NCBI RefSeq assembly: GCF_003265705.1
Contig: NW_020312817.1
Span: forward strand, 49,109,172 to 49,173,171
Source of the DNA: Callorhinus ursinus
Lineage: Eukaryota > Chordata > Mammalia > Carnivora > Otariidae
Reading direction: 5' to 3'
DNA: 64,000 nt
Below, in pieces: positions 10,966 to 22,632 of the stretch. The number at the start of each line of letters is the position of its first letter. Positions within the stretch are counted from its first letter, which is position 1. A program made the position numbers and the translations under genes. Below the pieces are notes generated by a model. That model was not told where the DNA came from, searched no databases, and saw only the letters and a list, made by a program, of their open reading frames with translations.

Positions 10966-11055
10966 GAAAAGCTTATGATTACATATCCCTGATTTCAGAT
11001 GAGATTGTAACATATACAGTGTCTACCTGCATTCACCCACACGAACTCACCATCC

Positions 11056-11150
11056 AAATATATATATATAAAATATATGTGCTATATATATTATATATGT
11101 GTGTGTGTATATATATATATATACATATATATATATACACATATACACAA
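11056..11150. repeat. (TA)n/(TG)n compound microsatellite
   Basis: Alternating TA, TG and CA dinucleotides over about 95 bp. Likely length-variable and able to form hairpins. Confidence 0.93.
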
Positions 11151-12594
11151 ATAATAGAGTGAGCTCAAGAAATGAAAGATTGTGACCACCATGGCTAGCC
11201 TGACCTGGGCTTCCAGATCCAGCATGGCTCTCCAAGTTGCCATGGTTCAGGCACCCGCAAGGCAGACTCTTTGGAAGATGGAAGCAAGCTTGATAGTGAG
11301 CAACTCCCATCCCCAAACCAGATGGTTGACCTTTACCAGGACGAGCTCCCAAGAGAAGAAGCAACAGGATGGAGACTGTCACACCTGAGATCTCCCTTGA
11401 GATCTCAATGCTATGCTGTGGGCATTGGCCTTGACCATGCAAGCCTAAGTGGGGTCAGAGAAACTAGAATAAGTGAGGACTATAGTTTTCAGCTGTCTTA
11501 GCCACAAGAATTCTGCAAATGCAGAACCCCACCCCACCCTCTTCTTGAGGATCTTGTTTGTAAGAGAAGACTGAGTGGAAAGTGAAGAATAAAACACTGT
11601 AACTAACAAGAAGCCCATCCAGGAGTTACCAGATGCCTTTGACTAACCAGGAAGCTCCCACACCTTGTCAGCATTTTGGCTGATAGAGGAGGAAAGCCTA
11701 ATGAGGCCCTCCCATGAGCAAGTGTAGATGACTTGCCAATAACCTTGGCCTCAAGCTCAGTAGGGAGCACCAGATCAATTACACAGTCCTGAGCATAACA
11801 GGTGTTGCTTCTTTCTCTCCCATTCCTAGAAACATCTTCCCCTAGGCAGCATGTTTATCTGGAATGTTTGGCCTGGGGTTAGAGTCTGATGAAAACCGAG
11901 GCAATGCTGGCTACAGAAGTCTAAGAAGTAGAAGAGATAGGTCCTTCAGATGGCCCAGTCAGGGACCTCAGCTAAAGGAAGCCACGGGTGGACCAAGGAG
12001 GGGTAGACCAAGGGCCATAACAGTGGGCAACAGAAGCATCTGCTCCTCATTTTTGCCCATGGAGGGTGACCTCCAAGGTCCTCCCCCCTGCAAGGGTATG
12101 GAGTATCCATATTCGTAAGTCTTCTGTGGATTTGGTTTTTATGAGACTGTCTTTGAATCTTCAGCACAAAGACCTGGCCATGGACAGGATGGCCCAAACC
12201 CTCCGGGGCCCTGATCGGAGCACCTAGATGGCCTTCCTCCCTCTCACCCCCACTACCATCCTCTTTAATGCCAACAATGAACACAACATATTCAAACAAA
12301 ACTTTCAAATCTGATATACATTTTTAAGTATTTTAATTAACCCTATTTTTTATCACCTAAAGTTGAGCACTGCTTTGTTACTGTTGTATAAACATTCCCA
12401 AAAATACATTTCCTCATTTAAAAGACCTCAGAAAATTGAACACCTAGGAGGACTGTCATTTGTAACTGTCACTCGACCCTTCTAAATCCAGCAAGATAAA
12501 TGAGTTATGGAGAATTTTCTTTATGTTCTGTATGTTCAGTGTCTACTCGCCTAAAATAATTCTTGCTCCGTGCTATAAAATATGAAGAAAGAAA
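11151..12594. other. Intergenic, no gene recognised
   Basis: The longest open frames (131 codons minus at 11,047-11,442, which includes translated microsatellite; 120 codons minus at 11,946-12,308) have no domain and lack splice or codon signals. No repeat family identified. Confidence 0.4.
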
Positions 12595-12660
12595 ATGTTC
12601 TGATTATTTTTTTATTTAAATTTTGTTAGTTACCATAGAGTATGTTCTGGTTATTTTTTA
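12595..12660 (-). mobile_element. Possible very short L1 3'-tail insertion
   Basis: About 30 bp resembling the reversed carnivore L1 terminus (T-rich, then TTGTTAGTTACCATAGAGT) lies between near-identical copies of ATGTTCTGRTTATTTTTT (12,595-12,612 and 12,642-12,660). This is the form of a target-site duplication around a severely 5'-truncated insertion. The small size keeps confidence low. Confidence 0.35.
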
Positions 12661-15600
12661 AGTGCACTTCTGGTGATATTTAGTATAAAAATCTCTGTAA
12701 GATTCTCTCCCAAAAATGTGTTGACTGGAGCCCTGAGTGATTTTTTTTCAATCATCCTCAGTGTCCTGGGCCCTCTGACACTTGGCCAACTTTGGTGGAT
12801 GCATTCACTGCAGTCTTGCCTGCCATCTTATGGCATTTATGGAAATGGCCAGCTGGGTGCACTGAGCCTTGTGGGTTGTCAGAATCTTGATTTTTTTATT
12901 CTATGAAGTAATTTGAAAGTTGTTTCTTCAAACCAGCTAGAAAGCTATTTCTGAATGTGACCCAGATGAAAGAAGACAACAAGAGAGCACTTTGATGGTG
13001 ACCATGAGAAGGAAACTCTTCCAGTCCAAGGCACTTTTTGATCAGCTACACCCTACTTGGACCAGAAGAAATAAGGAAGAGAAATAAAAAGCGTAAGGGA
13101 TAAAATGAGCAGCATTTTCTGGCAGTCTGCCTCAGAGGAAAGCAAGGATTTGATAGCTTTTTGATACTTTAACTGTTAGAGCATTTCTAACTTTTCAAAG
13201 TTATTTTACGTTTTATTTCTTTGTATTTTTCTAGCAAGAATGACTGTTATTGTTGTCTTAATTGTTATTTCTGCTTAACAGAGACCAAGGTCAGGGCCAA
13301 AAGAATCTGGTAAATCACCCAGTGCACCTCGGAGCAAGTGGCTTCATCCTTAATGACTCTTCTGTTTGATACTTCTGTTTTACACATTAGAAATATGATT
13401 TTCCCAAGGTCCCTCTCAGCGAGCTCAACTAAAGATGGAACATGGTCGGAAAGTGAGGAACATAAGGGACTGAGCAAGAAATGGGGTGTAAGGAGGGCAG
13501 AGCAAATGGTTCAGCATGCGGGCTATGAACAGAGGTGACCCAAGCATGCTGGAGGCCATCACATGGAGCCACATCAGCCCACAGACCTCAGAGTCAGCTG
13601 GACAAGGGATGGTCAGGTTGTCTAGATCTAACCAGGAGATTCTAAGAAACATGGGGTTTACTGGGAAATGGGTGATGCTACACCACTAAGTATCCATCTG
13701 GGGTCCCTAACCCAGACTAGGGTATATTAGGGAAAACTCTTTTGGTGGCAGACATAAATTTTTCATTATTGTGGAAAGTTCTGGACTGTGCTGGTCTAGA
13801 CCATGTTTGAAATTATCTAGGCAGTAGATGATAACAGGGCCTTTGAAGGCAGTGGTGTGACTGTGAGCTAAGTCCTCACCTGGTGGGGCAACAGATCTGC
13901 TTGCAGGACTCCCCAGGAAGACCCTGAACTGGCCCACAGCAACAGCACTTGCTCATAGGAGAGTAAGTAGCTAAAAAGGAACATACCTAGTGAACACTGG
14001 AGGGACATCTTTCCCTTTTGCAGACAGTGCAATTCTAAGTCAAAAGTTCTTTTAGAATCTCTGCATTGCTGCCCCCCATCCAACTTCACCCATTCCTTAA
14101 AGGTCTTAGAAGGTCAATTGGCCAGACTGATAGGGAGAGAGAAGAGATACGGAGCCCCTCAAGGAAGAGTCTGCGCTTGCACTTGGCTCAGGATGGAACC
14201 TGTCCTCCCAGAGGCTTATTTTCTTCTCTCAGAATGAGGAAGGATAGTATCAAAGCTCTATTACCCACTTACTGAGCATCTGGGTTGGAGACCACAAATG
14301 GGTGCTTGCTGGCGTAACACCAGCCATTTTTTTCATTAAACCCTACATTTCTTAGAATCTTCTGGCTTCATCTTCACAACCCAACCATCCATGGAATATA
14401 CACCTCTCCTTATATCCCAGTTGGCTGTCCCATGTGATTTTATCCCAGCTCAGGAAACTCTTGGGCCTACTAGATCCAAGCAAGTGCCAAGACACCAGAG
14501 CCAAAAGTAGTGATGGTTTGTGACATTACTGGGAAGGCTGGAGTCAGAATGAAGCAGGATGGTACTCAAATAAAGAACTAAATAAAAATACACAGCTATT
14601 CAGATGTGAATGATTCAGAAATAGAAGATTCAGGTAAGAAATCAGGGTCCAGGACAAAGCATGAGGCATGGGAAAAAACAGAGATGGGCAGTCTGGGTGC
14701 CAAGGAGGGCAGCCAAAGAGCCCGGGACCCCCACAGAACTGTGCTTGGGGTCCGGTCTGTCGGGGTTGTCACAGTGCCTCTTCTACATCTGGGGGCCACA
14801 CTGCCCTATGGCCATAACAATTGATCACATCCTGGGCCCAATATACATAGTCGGTGAAGCCAGAAGCTACATCAGGGGCTTCTCTTTGCTCTGCCCGTCT
14901 CCTGCCCCCATTCCACCACAGCCATGTTCCTTCAAGAGTACACAGCCCAAACTCCCAGCCTAGCACTAGATTATTTGGCTACCTCATCTACTTGGAATAT
15001 AGCTGAAAGTCAAGTCTGAGAAAATAGAACCACAAAGGCCTCATAGCCTTTCTCCATTGGTCCTGGGAGCTCTATGGGACAGCATGGAGCTGACTGGCCC
15101 CTGGTACTACTCTCTGTGACCCCTTTGGGTGTGGCTGAAGGTTCTAACACCAGCTGTGGGTGCTGCTCCATCACTTTTCTTCTGATTTAGGACCCAGTGG
15201 ATGCAGCTAAACACAAGGTGCCTGCATCAGTTGGAGTCCCTAGACTGAGATGACATTTGCAATGTGGGACACTCTATGAGCAGTCTGTTAGGACTGTTTA
15301 CAAAGGTGTAGGCGAAGAGTAGGCAACTCACAAGGAAGAGCGCAGTGTCCCAGGGTCACCAACAGCCTCCATCCCACCCCTAGGCCTGGAGGGCTGAGGG
15401 AGGATGTGGTTAAAGGAGGGGTGGCTGAGTTGCAAAGTGGACTGCCAAGAGCTGAGACCTTTGGCAGCCTGTGGCAACCTCACAGGGAGAGAAGAAAAGT
15501 ACATTGGCTTCCCTCTCCTTCCAATCTCCTGTGGGGCTCCTCATTTACTGAACCCAATCAGTAGCTGGAGGGCAAGCAACCCAGTGAGGCAGGGCATGCA

Positions 15601-15925
15601 GGCTGACTTCCCAGGGCACAGGGGAGTGGAGGGAAGGGTTCTGCACAGTGCCCCTCCATTGGAACCTGACCATCACTCACCTGCATGGTTCTGGCTCATA
15701 CGTACCCACATGGCTTGGTGCCAGGGTAGGAGGGGGAGACAAGACTAGGGGAATCTATGTTCTGCAGAATTTCAAGCCCAGATGTCTAGACACAAATCCA
15801 AAGGACAGAGGGAAGGAAAGAAAGCAGATTAAAGATCCTGGCCACATTCTAAGGTCCCCACACGGGATTCAGCTCACTCTCTCAGTCCTTACCCACTCAC
15901 TCACTGGCTGACTCAAAAACATAGC
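12661..15925. other. Long intergenic stretch, no gene recognised
   Basis: No exon, RNA gene or young repeat was identified. Around 15,440-15,700 the text (CTTCCAATCTCCTGTGGGGC...GAACCCAATCAGTAGCTGGAGGGCAAG) resembles the body of a common old mammalian interspersed repeat that I cannot name. Scattered open frames of 60-114 codons overlap on both strands and look random. Confidence 0.4.
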
Positions 15926-15940
15926 TAGCAACACATTTTT

Positions 15941-16127
15941 TTTTAAAGATTTTATTTATTTATTTGAGAGAGAGAATATGAGAGAGAGCACAAGAGGGGA
16001 GAGGGTCAGAGGCAGAAGCAGACTCCCTGCTGAGCAAGGAGCCTGATGCGGGACTCGATCCCGGGACTCCAGGATCATGACCTGAGCCGAAGGCAGTCGC
16101 CCAACCAACTGAGCCACCCAGGCGCCC
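15941..16127 (-). mobile_element. Can-SINE (SINEC), full length
   Basis: Minus-strand SINEC: T-rich tail and AAGATTTTATTTATTTATTT on the left, head complement GAGCCACCCAGGCGCCC on the right. It is flanked by a perfect target duplication TAGCAACACATTTTT at 15,926-15,940 and from 16,128. Confidence 0.95.
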
Positions 16128-16184
16128 TAGCAACACATTTTTTAAAAATTAATCTATGAGGACATATAGATGCAGTTTCTAGAA

Positions 16185-16760
16185 AAAGAAATACAAATGA
16201 CTTACAAACTGTGAAAAGATGCTCAATCTCATTTATTCTTTATGAATTGACAAGGTACTGTTTTTTTAACCTCTCACAATGGCAGAGATTAAAACATTTG
16301 ATGATACACAGTATCTGCATGGTTATGAAGAAACCGTTGGAAGCAATACAAATTGGTGCAATTTCTTTGGAGGATCATAAATTTAAGATTTACATACTGG
16401 TTAACTCAGTAATCTTACTTCCAGAAATGTATTCAATAGATATCCTCCCACATGCAAACAAAAAACTGAACAAAGACATTCACTGCAACATTGTACGAAA
16501 AGCAAGGATTGGAAAAATGCTGTTTACCAATAGAGGAATGGCTAAATAAACACCATTTGTACGTACAGTGGAACACCACATAACAGACTTAAAATTAGGT
16601 GCATGTGTGTGCTGGGAGGGGAAGGAACACCTCTAAGATAGATTACTAGGTAAAAAGCAAGGGACACGAGTGTGGGTATGATATGGCCCTATCTGTGGAG
16701 GCTTTTGGGACTTGGGGGGGTGTTTTTTGGATGGAGCCAGAATCAATTGGAATAGGGTAC
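16185..16760 (+). mobile_element. Old L1 ORF2 3' end/3' UTR fragment
   Basis: It matches the typical end of mammalian L1M elements: 'CAATGGCAGAGATTAAAA', 'TTACTTCCAGAAATGTATTC', 'CATTCACTGCAACATTG', 'CCAATAGAGGAATGGCTAAATAAA', 'GTGGAACACCAC'. Reading frame broken. Confidence 0.65.
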
Positions 16761-17451
16761 AGGAAGAGAGTAAGTTCATTCTTTCCCACCATTTCTGCTT
16801 AAACTCACACCGTGGATTTGTTCTTACTCTGCTCTAGGAGGACATTGCTTGCAGCTCCCACAGTTCTCGAGCCACTGCTAGATCATCGGAAAGCCCCCAG
16901 TGACATTCACTAATAAGGAAAACCTCATTTTAGTAATTTAACACTCCAGTTAGCGTAACAACTAAAACTCCAGTCTTGTCCAGTGTAAAACCTCCTTCCC
17001 TGTCAGGCTGGACTGACAGGTTGTCTGCGGGTGGGTGCTGTTGGGGGTGGGGGTGGGGGCGGGGGCATGTGTGGGGGCGAATTTGATTGTTTCCTTCCCC
17101 CCTCACCTCACCTCTCCAAACCACCTGCTGGCTATAGCTACTGACCCTGTCCCCAGCCCAGCCTGGGATGCAGGGGAAGAGGGTCTAGAGAGAGAGGGTG
17201 GTTTCTGTGGCTGGTGCAGAGGCTAAGGAGCCGGTTTCTCTGAGTGTGACAGATACAGAGCTTCCAGATGCTGGTTTTACAGAAAGCTGTTATGGGTTTT
17301 GATTTTTCTTTTTCTCTCCTCCTTTTTGGAGCTTCTCTCACTGGGACCCATTGGTATGGAGCCCTTCAACAGGAGCTGCCTCTTGTCTGGCTCTGGACAA
17401 CCCTTCCCTCAGGCCCACAGACTCGTTCTGTTGGGATCATATGGTCCCACC
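16761..17451. other. Intergenic, no gene recognised
   Basis: Nothing beyond the G-rich tract at 17,043-17,078 could be supported. The sequence at 17,452-17,466 is the left target duplication of the next L1. Confidence 0.45.
17043..17078 (+). repeat. G-rich tract with G-quadruplex pattern
   Basis: Five runs of five Gs separated by one to six bases (GGGGGTGGGGGTGGGGGC, then GGGGG...GGGGGC) satisfy the usual four-run G-quadruplex pattern several times over. No adjacent promoter is recognised. Confidence 0.7.
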
Positions 17452-17466
17452 AGAAAATCCTCTTGG

Positions 17467-18244
17467 ATGGGAGAAGATATTTGCAAATGACATATCAGAT
17501 AAAGGACTAGTATCCAAAATCTATAAAGAACTTATCAAACTCAACACCCAAAGAACAAATAATCCAACCAAGAAATGGGCAGAAGACATGAACAGACATT
17601 TTTCCAAAGAAGACATCCAAATGGCCAACAGACACATGAAAAAGTGCCCAACATCACTCAGTGTCAAGGAAATCCAAATCAAAACCTCAGTGAGATACCA
17701 CCTCACACCAGTCAGAATGGCTAAAATTAACAAGTCAGGAAANNNNNNNNNNNNNNNNNNNNNNNNNNNNNNNNNNNNNNNNNNNNNNNNNNNNNNNNNN
17801 NNNNNNNNNNNNNNNNNNNNNNNNNNNNNNNNNNNNNNNNNNNNNNNNNNNNNNNNNNNNNNNNNNNNNNNNNNNNNNNNNNNNNNNNNNNNNNNNNNNN
17901 NNNNNNNNNNNNNNNNNNNNNNNNNNNNNNNNNNNNNNNNNNNNNNNNNNNNNNNNNNNNNNNNNNNNNNNNNNNNNNNNNNNNNNNNNNNNNNNNNNNN
18001 NNNNNNNNNNNNNNNNNNNNNNNNNNNNNNNNNNNNNNNNNNNNNNNNNNNNNNNNNNNNNNNNNNNNNNNNNNNNNNNNNNNNNNNNNNNNNNNNNNNN
18101 NNNNNNNNNNNNNNNNNNNNNNNNNNNNNNNNNNNNNNNNNNCATGGAGCACTGGGTGTTATACGCAAACAATGAATCATGGAACACTACATCAAAAACT
18201 AATGATGTAATGTATGGTGATTAACATAACATAATAAAAAAAAA
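17467..18244 (+). mobile_element. Recent 5'-truncated carnivore L1 insertion
   Basis: The left part encodes the C-terminal part of L1 ORF2 in an open frame ([17 protein letters not shown]..., through the '[17 protein letters not shown]' region to the gap). The right part is a carnivore L1 3' end (GAGCACTGGGTGTTATACGC...) followed by AATAAA and a poly-A tail. A perfect 15-bp target duplication AGAAAATCCTCTTGG lies at 17,452-17,466 and 18,245-18,259. The intact frame and duplication point to a relatively young insertion. Its middle is missing in the assembly. Confidence 0.92.
17743..18142. other. Assembly gap (400 N)
   Basis: A run of 400 unknown bases within the L1. Open frames reported across it are not biological. 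L1 elements normally have more sequence than 400 bp between the ORF2 position at the left edge and the 3' end at the right, so the gap is probably shorter than the real missing DNA, unless the copy is internally deleted. Confidence 0.98.
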
Positions 18245-18259
18245 AGAAAATCCTCTTGG

Positions 18260-18621
18260 GTGGGACCCAAAACACCCCTGGGCTGCTCCCCAAACCCACC
18301 TGTACCCCCAAAACATACACCTTTGCCCCACAGCTACTGAAAATGCATCTCAACTGGAGGGTAGCTACCCCTCTTCACTCAACCCCGGGTAGACAGTTTC
18401 AAAGTAGCCTTTTCCACCATCTCCAGGTAGAAATAGTTACTCTCTTTATTTCTAACAAATGCCAAGAAATGGGGTCCGGCTCTCTGGGAGATGGCCTTGA
18501 AGCCCTGCTCACTTGATCAAGCACACTGACAACACTCTCCAAAGAAATCCCTCAGCTTTCACACCCTCTACTCTTACTGTCCACAGGGAGAGTTGCTAAT
18601 GCAGCCAATGTTCTCTTAAAA
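18260..18621. other. Intergenic, no gene recognised
   Basis: Nothing supported apart from the right target duplication of the preceding L1 at its left edge. Confidence 0.45.
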
Positions 18622-19278
18622 TCTCTTAGTACAACCTACAAAGGCAGTTCAACCGGTGCAAACATAAGGCATCTACAGTGTTGTTGCAGGCTTTTGGGCC
18701 TCACTCAAAAGGGAGAAAGAGTACCGTTTCAAGATCTTTTTGCATATGCATATACCCATATATATAAAAAAGAAAGGTTCTGGATTATACAATAAATAAT
18801 CCATAGCAATCAACTGGGGGTGAACTGGGGGACCAGGATGAGAGGGAAATTTACTTTTCATTGTATACGCTTTTATATTTTTAATCATTTTCATGTTGTT
18901 ATACATTACTTTTAAAACTAAACAAAAATCTAGTGATACATTTTAAAATATGAAGGAGATTTGTGCACATCAAGATCAAAAAGACCTCATTTCATACAAT
19001 GGTAAGTGAAACACCAAACAGTTACAAAGTATATAGAAGAAATGATCTCATTTATAATAGCAACCAAAGAGAGAAAATATAAGATAGGAGCAAAATCTGC
19101 AAGAAGTAAACTTTCAAATTCTGAGGGATATAAAAGAATAATTGAATAAATGGAAAACCATATTCTGTTCTCAAAAGACTCAATAATTTAAAGATGTCAG
19201 TTCTTCCTAAATTAAACTATAAATTCATATGATCTCAGTAAAAACGGTTGAACTGCCTTTGTAGGTTGTACTAAGAGA
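18622..19278. repeat. Perfect 34-bp inverted repeat with 589-bp spacer
   Basis: The left arm 18,622-18,655 (starts TCTCTTAGTACAACC) is the exact reverse complement of 19,245-19,278 (ends GGTTGTACTAAGAGA). The match stops sharply at both ends. The spacer contains old L1 sequence, and the right arm itself reads as a continuation of that L1. This is not the terminal structure of any transposon I recognise. Confidence 0.9.
18950..19245 (+). mobile_element. Old L1 ORF2 fragment
   Basis: Forward translation gives L1-like text (for example the 'ATTTATAATAGCAACCAAAGAG' segment, and the 'TTCTTCCTAAATTAAACTATAAATTC' RT segment). Broken by frameshifts. Confidence 0.5.
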
Positions 19279-19655
19279 GAAAGAAGGGGGAAAGGTAGAA
19301 AGGACATCAACTGATAAATTTTTCAAAACTGTTTAAAAATACAGAAATAAATACTAAAGAGAGAAACTAGAATTGTCGTGCATGGCTGGGCGGCTGTGTC
19401 TGAGGAACACGGCTGGAAGGGTGGGGACGGGCACGGCTGTTTCTCATTAGAAGCCCATCCCTACCTGTCCACTCTACACTCTTCTCTGCCCTACTCTGAG
19501 CCCCAGGAGGCTGACCTTGCTGTTCCTTGCCCTTGGTTCTGCTTGAACTCAGATAAAAAGGGTGTCCCTTTACTACAGTCTCTTGAACTTCCCGAGTGCC
19601 TTTGTTTTCTGCCAGGACCTTGACTGATATGAACGTTGTGACTTTTTAAAATTTT
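19279..19655. other. Intergenic, no gene recognised
   Basis: An 81-codon frame at 19,378-19,623 has no recognised domain. No repeat was identified. Confidence 0.4.
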
Positions 19656-19659
19656 GTAC

Positions 19660-20335
19660 ATGACCAAATAACATTCTTAAAAAAAATTAATGGGCCGTTT
19701 TCTTAAAAATGCCAAAGTCGTGAATAACAAATCTGAAGATCTGATACGGATCAAAGAAGACAAAAAAGACATGAAAACTAGATAAAAGGAATGATCCTGT
19801 ATTGCATCTGGCTAAGAAAAAAATGACTATGAAAATTACTTTAAAGGACATTATTGAGACGATTGACAGAATTTAAATAAATCCATAGATCAGAGAATAG
19901 CGGGCGCCTGGGTGGCTCAGTTGGTTAAGCGACTGCCTTCGGCTCAGGTCATGATCCTGGAGTCCCGGGATCGAGTCCCGCATCGGGCTCCCTGCTCAGT
20001 AGGGAGTCTGCTTCTCCCTCTGACCTTCCTCCCTCCTCTCATGCTCTCTCTCTACCATTCTCTCTCTCTCTCAATAAATAAATAAAAATCTTTTAAAAAA
20101 AAAAAAAGATCAGAGAATAGCATTGCAGCAATGTTCAATTTCCTGATGTTTGTCATTGTCTCACGGGAGGGATCATGTCTGCAATCTACTCTTGAATGGC
20201 TCCCAGTAAAAATTATACAATACTAACATATGTAATAGAGTGCAAGCAAATGTGCATCCAGGTGAAGGGAATATAGTTCTTTGTACTAATCTTGCAACTC
20301 AAGTCTGAAGTTATTTCAAAATGTAAAGCTTCCAA
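19660..20335 (+). mobile_element. Old L1 3' UTR, split by a Can-SINE
   Basis: Typical L1M 3' UTR phrases flank the SINE: 'GGACATTATTGAGACGATTG', 'ATGTTCAATTTCCTGATG', 'ATGTCTGCAATCTACTC', and the closing 'TTCTTTGTACTAATCTTGCAAC'. The Can-SINE at 19,901-20,107 interrupts it. Confidence 0.55.
19901..20107 (+). mobile_element. Can-SINE (SINEC), full length
   Basis: Head GGGCGCCTGGGTGGCTCAG, CT-rich middle, and AATAAATAAATAAAAATC tail with poly-A. The perfect target duplication AGATCAGAGAATAG lies at 19,887-19,900 and 20,107-20,120. Confidence 0.96.
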
Positions 20336-20344
20336 AAACATAGA

Positions 20345-20670
20345 TGGGTTCTTTTGACAAAAGTTCTAAATACAGAATTTGGTACCAGTACATGAATAGA
20401 TAGGTCAGTGGAACAGAAGAGAGAATCTGTAAATACACCTATCCAAACACGTATGAGATTTAACACATTTAAAGGGAGCATTTCAAAATACCGTGTGCTG
20501 AGGGTAGGGATGGGGATGGATTATTTTTTATATGGCATCTGTTAAACAGAATAGCCATCCGGAAAAGAAGTAATGATGGCTCCCCATTTCACTCGATGGG
20601 CCAAATGTCAGATGGATCAAAAACTTAAGCCGTAAAAGAAAACAAAAGCTACTAGAAGAAAAACCATGAG
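20345..20670 (+). mobile_element. Old L1 ORF2 fragment
   Basis: Phrases such as 'CAGTGGAACAGAAGAGAGAATC' and 'GGATCAAAAACTTAAGCCG...AAAACAAAAGCTACTAGAAG' are characteristic of L1 ORF2. Stops interrupt the frame. Confidence 0.55.
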
Positions 20671-21069
20671 AGGAGCAGACTTAGCGGGAGGCAGAGACCA
20701 CCTCTCTAGGAGTCAGTGTGCAAGACACCCGTAGGTCCAGGGCCTTTGCAGCTGGCGGCCGGCTCCCAACAAGCCCCCAGCCAGTGCTCAGCAAGGGCCT
20801 CTGCATAGAGAATGAAGGAATGAGAGAGCAGAGAGGGGAGGCTCTTGTTGGTCAGGGGCGGCTCCAGCAGGGCTGACAGAGGCAGTGCGGCCCCGCTGAG
20901 GAGTCCCAGCTCAGGGGACAGCCACGGTGTCCTCAGCAGATCTGCCCTGCGGGGGTCTCTGGCTGTGATGCTAGTCATCCAGCTTCCCATTCTTCCCACT
21001 TTCCAAGCCTGCTTCTTCGGCCTACGGCCGATTCTGTGAGCTACTCGACGTTAAATTCCTTTTCTGTTT
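20671..21069. other. Intergenic, no gene recognised
   Basis: GC-richer text with 64- and 97-codon frames on opposite strands and no domain. Nothing supported. Confidence 0.4.
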
Positions 21070-21085
21070 AAAATCACCCAGGTTT

Positions 21086-21296
21086 GGGCGCCTGGGTGGC
21101 TCAGTCGTTAAGCATCTGCCTTCGGCTCAGGTCATGATCCCAGGGCCCTGGGATCGAGCCCCAGAGCCCCATGTCAGGCTCCCTGCTCAGCAGGGAGTCT
21201 GCTTCTCCCTCTCCCACTCCCCCTGCTTGTGTTCCCTCTCTCACTGTGTCTCTCTCTGCCAAATAAATAAATAAAATCTTTAAAAAAAAATAGAAT
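21086..21296 (+). mobile_element. Can-SINE (SINEC), full length
   Basis: Complete element with head, CT-rich region, AATAAATAAATAAAATC and A tail. The perfect target duplication AAAATCACCCAGGTTT lies at 21,070-21,085 and 21,297-21,312. The exact duplication and low divergence suggest youth. Confidence 0.96.
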
Positions 21297-21312
21297 AAAA
21301 TCACCCAGGTTT

Positions 21313-22619
21313 ATTTCTGTTGCTTGCAACTTAGAATGTTAACTACACACACACGCACACACATGCATAAATGGTGTGTGTGTCCATATATATATTCTAT
21401 ATGTCACATATATACTAAATTGTGTGGGGTTTTTTTCCCCTTTTTTGCCTTAAGATCACACATGCGTGAACATGAGCATGCATACAAAATTGGCAGGCGA
21501 GCATAGCAAACGGGCCACAGTGGACACCTACGGGGCTGGGAGCTTAATGGTGGAGCTAGACTAAAGGGAATGCCACTTTTGAATCAATCTTCTGTGTTGT
21601 TATGGGTCTTTTTTTTTTTTTTTACAGCAATCATAGATTTACATACTGCTTTTTTAAACTATAAATATTTTAACATAATTTTTTTCAAATAAATCTTTTA
21701 CCTGTCTCACACCACAGCCGGAGTGGGGGCACCGAGGCCAGAACAGAGCAGCAGGCAGACCCGCCCCCCCCCCCCCCCCGCCGCAGGCCGTCTAATGGGG
21801 ACACAGACAGGGCACCAAGCACTGATTCCACAGCGTCATGAGCCTTAAGATGGGGAGAGATGAGCCCTGTGGGGGCCATAGGGAAGGGCGCCCACATCAC
21901 CTAGAGGGAGGCCAGGAAACGTTTTCCAGCCGTTACACTTGGGGTCAGCAAACAAGAAGAGGATGCGCAGCAACGTACAGCAGGCCGAGGGAACAGCACC
22001 CACCGGGCCACAGAGCCCACAGCTCCCTCAGGAAATGCGGTGGCTGGAGCGCAAGGAGGGCAGGGAGGAGAAATGAGCACAGACGGACAGGCAAGGTGGA
22101 TCACAAAGACCTCGTGAAGGTCTTGTAAAGTCTGCTTCGGCAGCTCGGACCTTACCCTGAGGGCCAATAGTCACTGAGGCTTCTGAGCAGGAGAGCTGGT
22201 CAGACCTGGCCTTTGGCATATCAGTCCTAGGATTTTCCCTCCAGTTTACATCAGCCGTGACAATTATTACTGTCAGCAGAGCACTCCTGCAAAGTCTCCT
22301 CTTACCTTCCAGAACACTGGGCAGGGTTTTCCTAGTGTCACCTGGAGGAGGACCATCCATCCATCTATCCCAGCTTGCGACTCCTGGCTCCCCCTGCCAG
22401 CCTTAGTAGGCACTTGCCTCAGGGCTGATTATACCGTCATTCCTAAACCACTAGCTATTATATAAACCTATGAAATCAAACCTCAGATAAATCTCAGCCC
22501 TTTCCAGAAGCTTAATGCAGAGGAAGCCCCTTGTGAAATTCTCTGAGGGCAGGCCTGTTCAGCTACTCGGGGCCCTGTAGGCGACATTCGTGAACCTTAG
22601 GGCACACCACCATCAATAC
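21313..22619. other. Intergenic, no gene recognised; contains a poly-C run
   Basis: It holds small CA/TA-rich patches (21,345-21,420), a T run (21,609-21,624) and a C homopolymer (21,761-21,780) that may carry a length error. About 22,100-22,210 vaguely resembles antisense L2. Frames of 60-110 codons overlap on both strands and lack domains. Confidence 0.4.
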
Positions 22620-22632
22620 CTCACTCATCCTT

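Noticed and set aside
17351..18187. Frames of 141-274 codons spanning 17,351-18,187
   Set aside because: They cross 400 N. The real coding content is only the L1 ORF2 piece before the gap.
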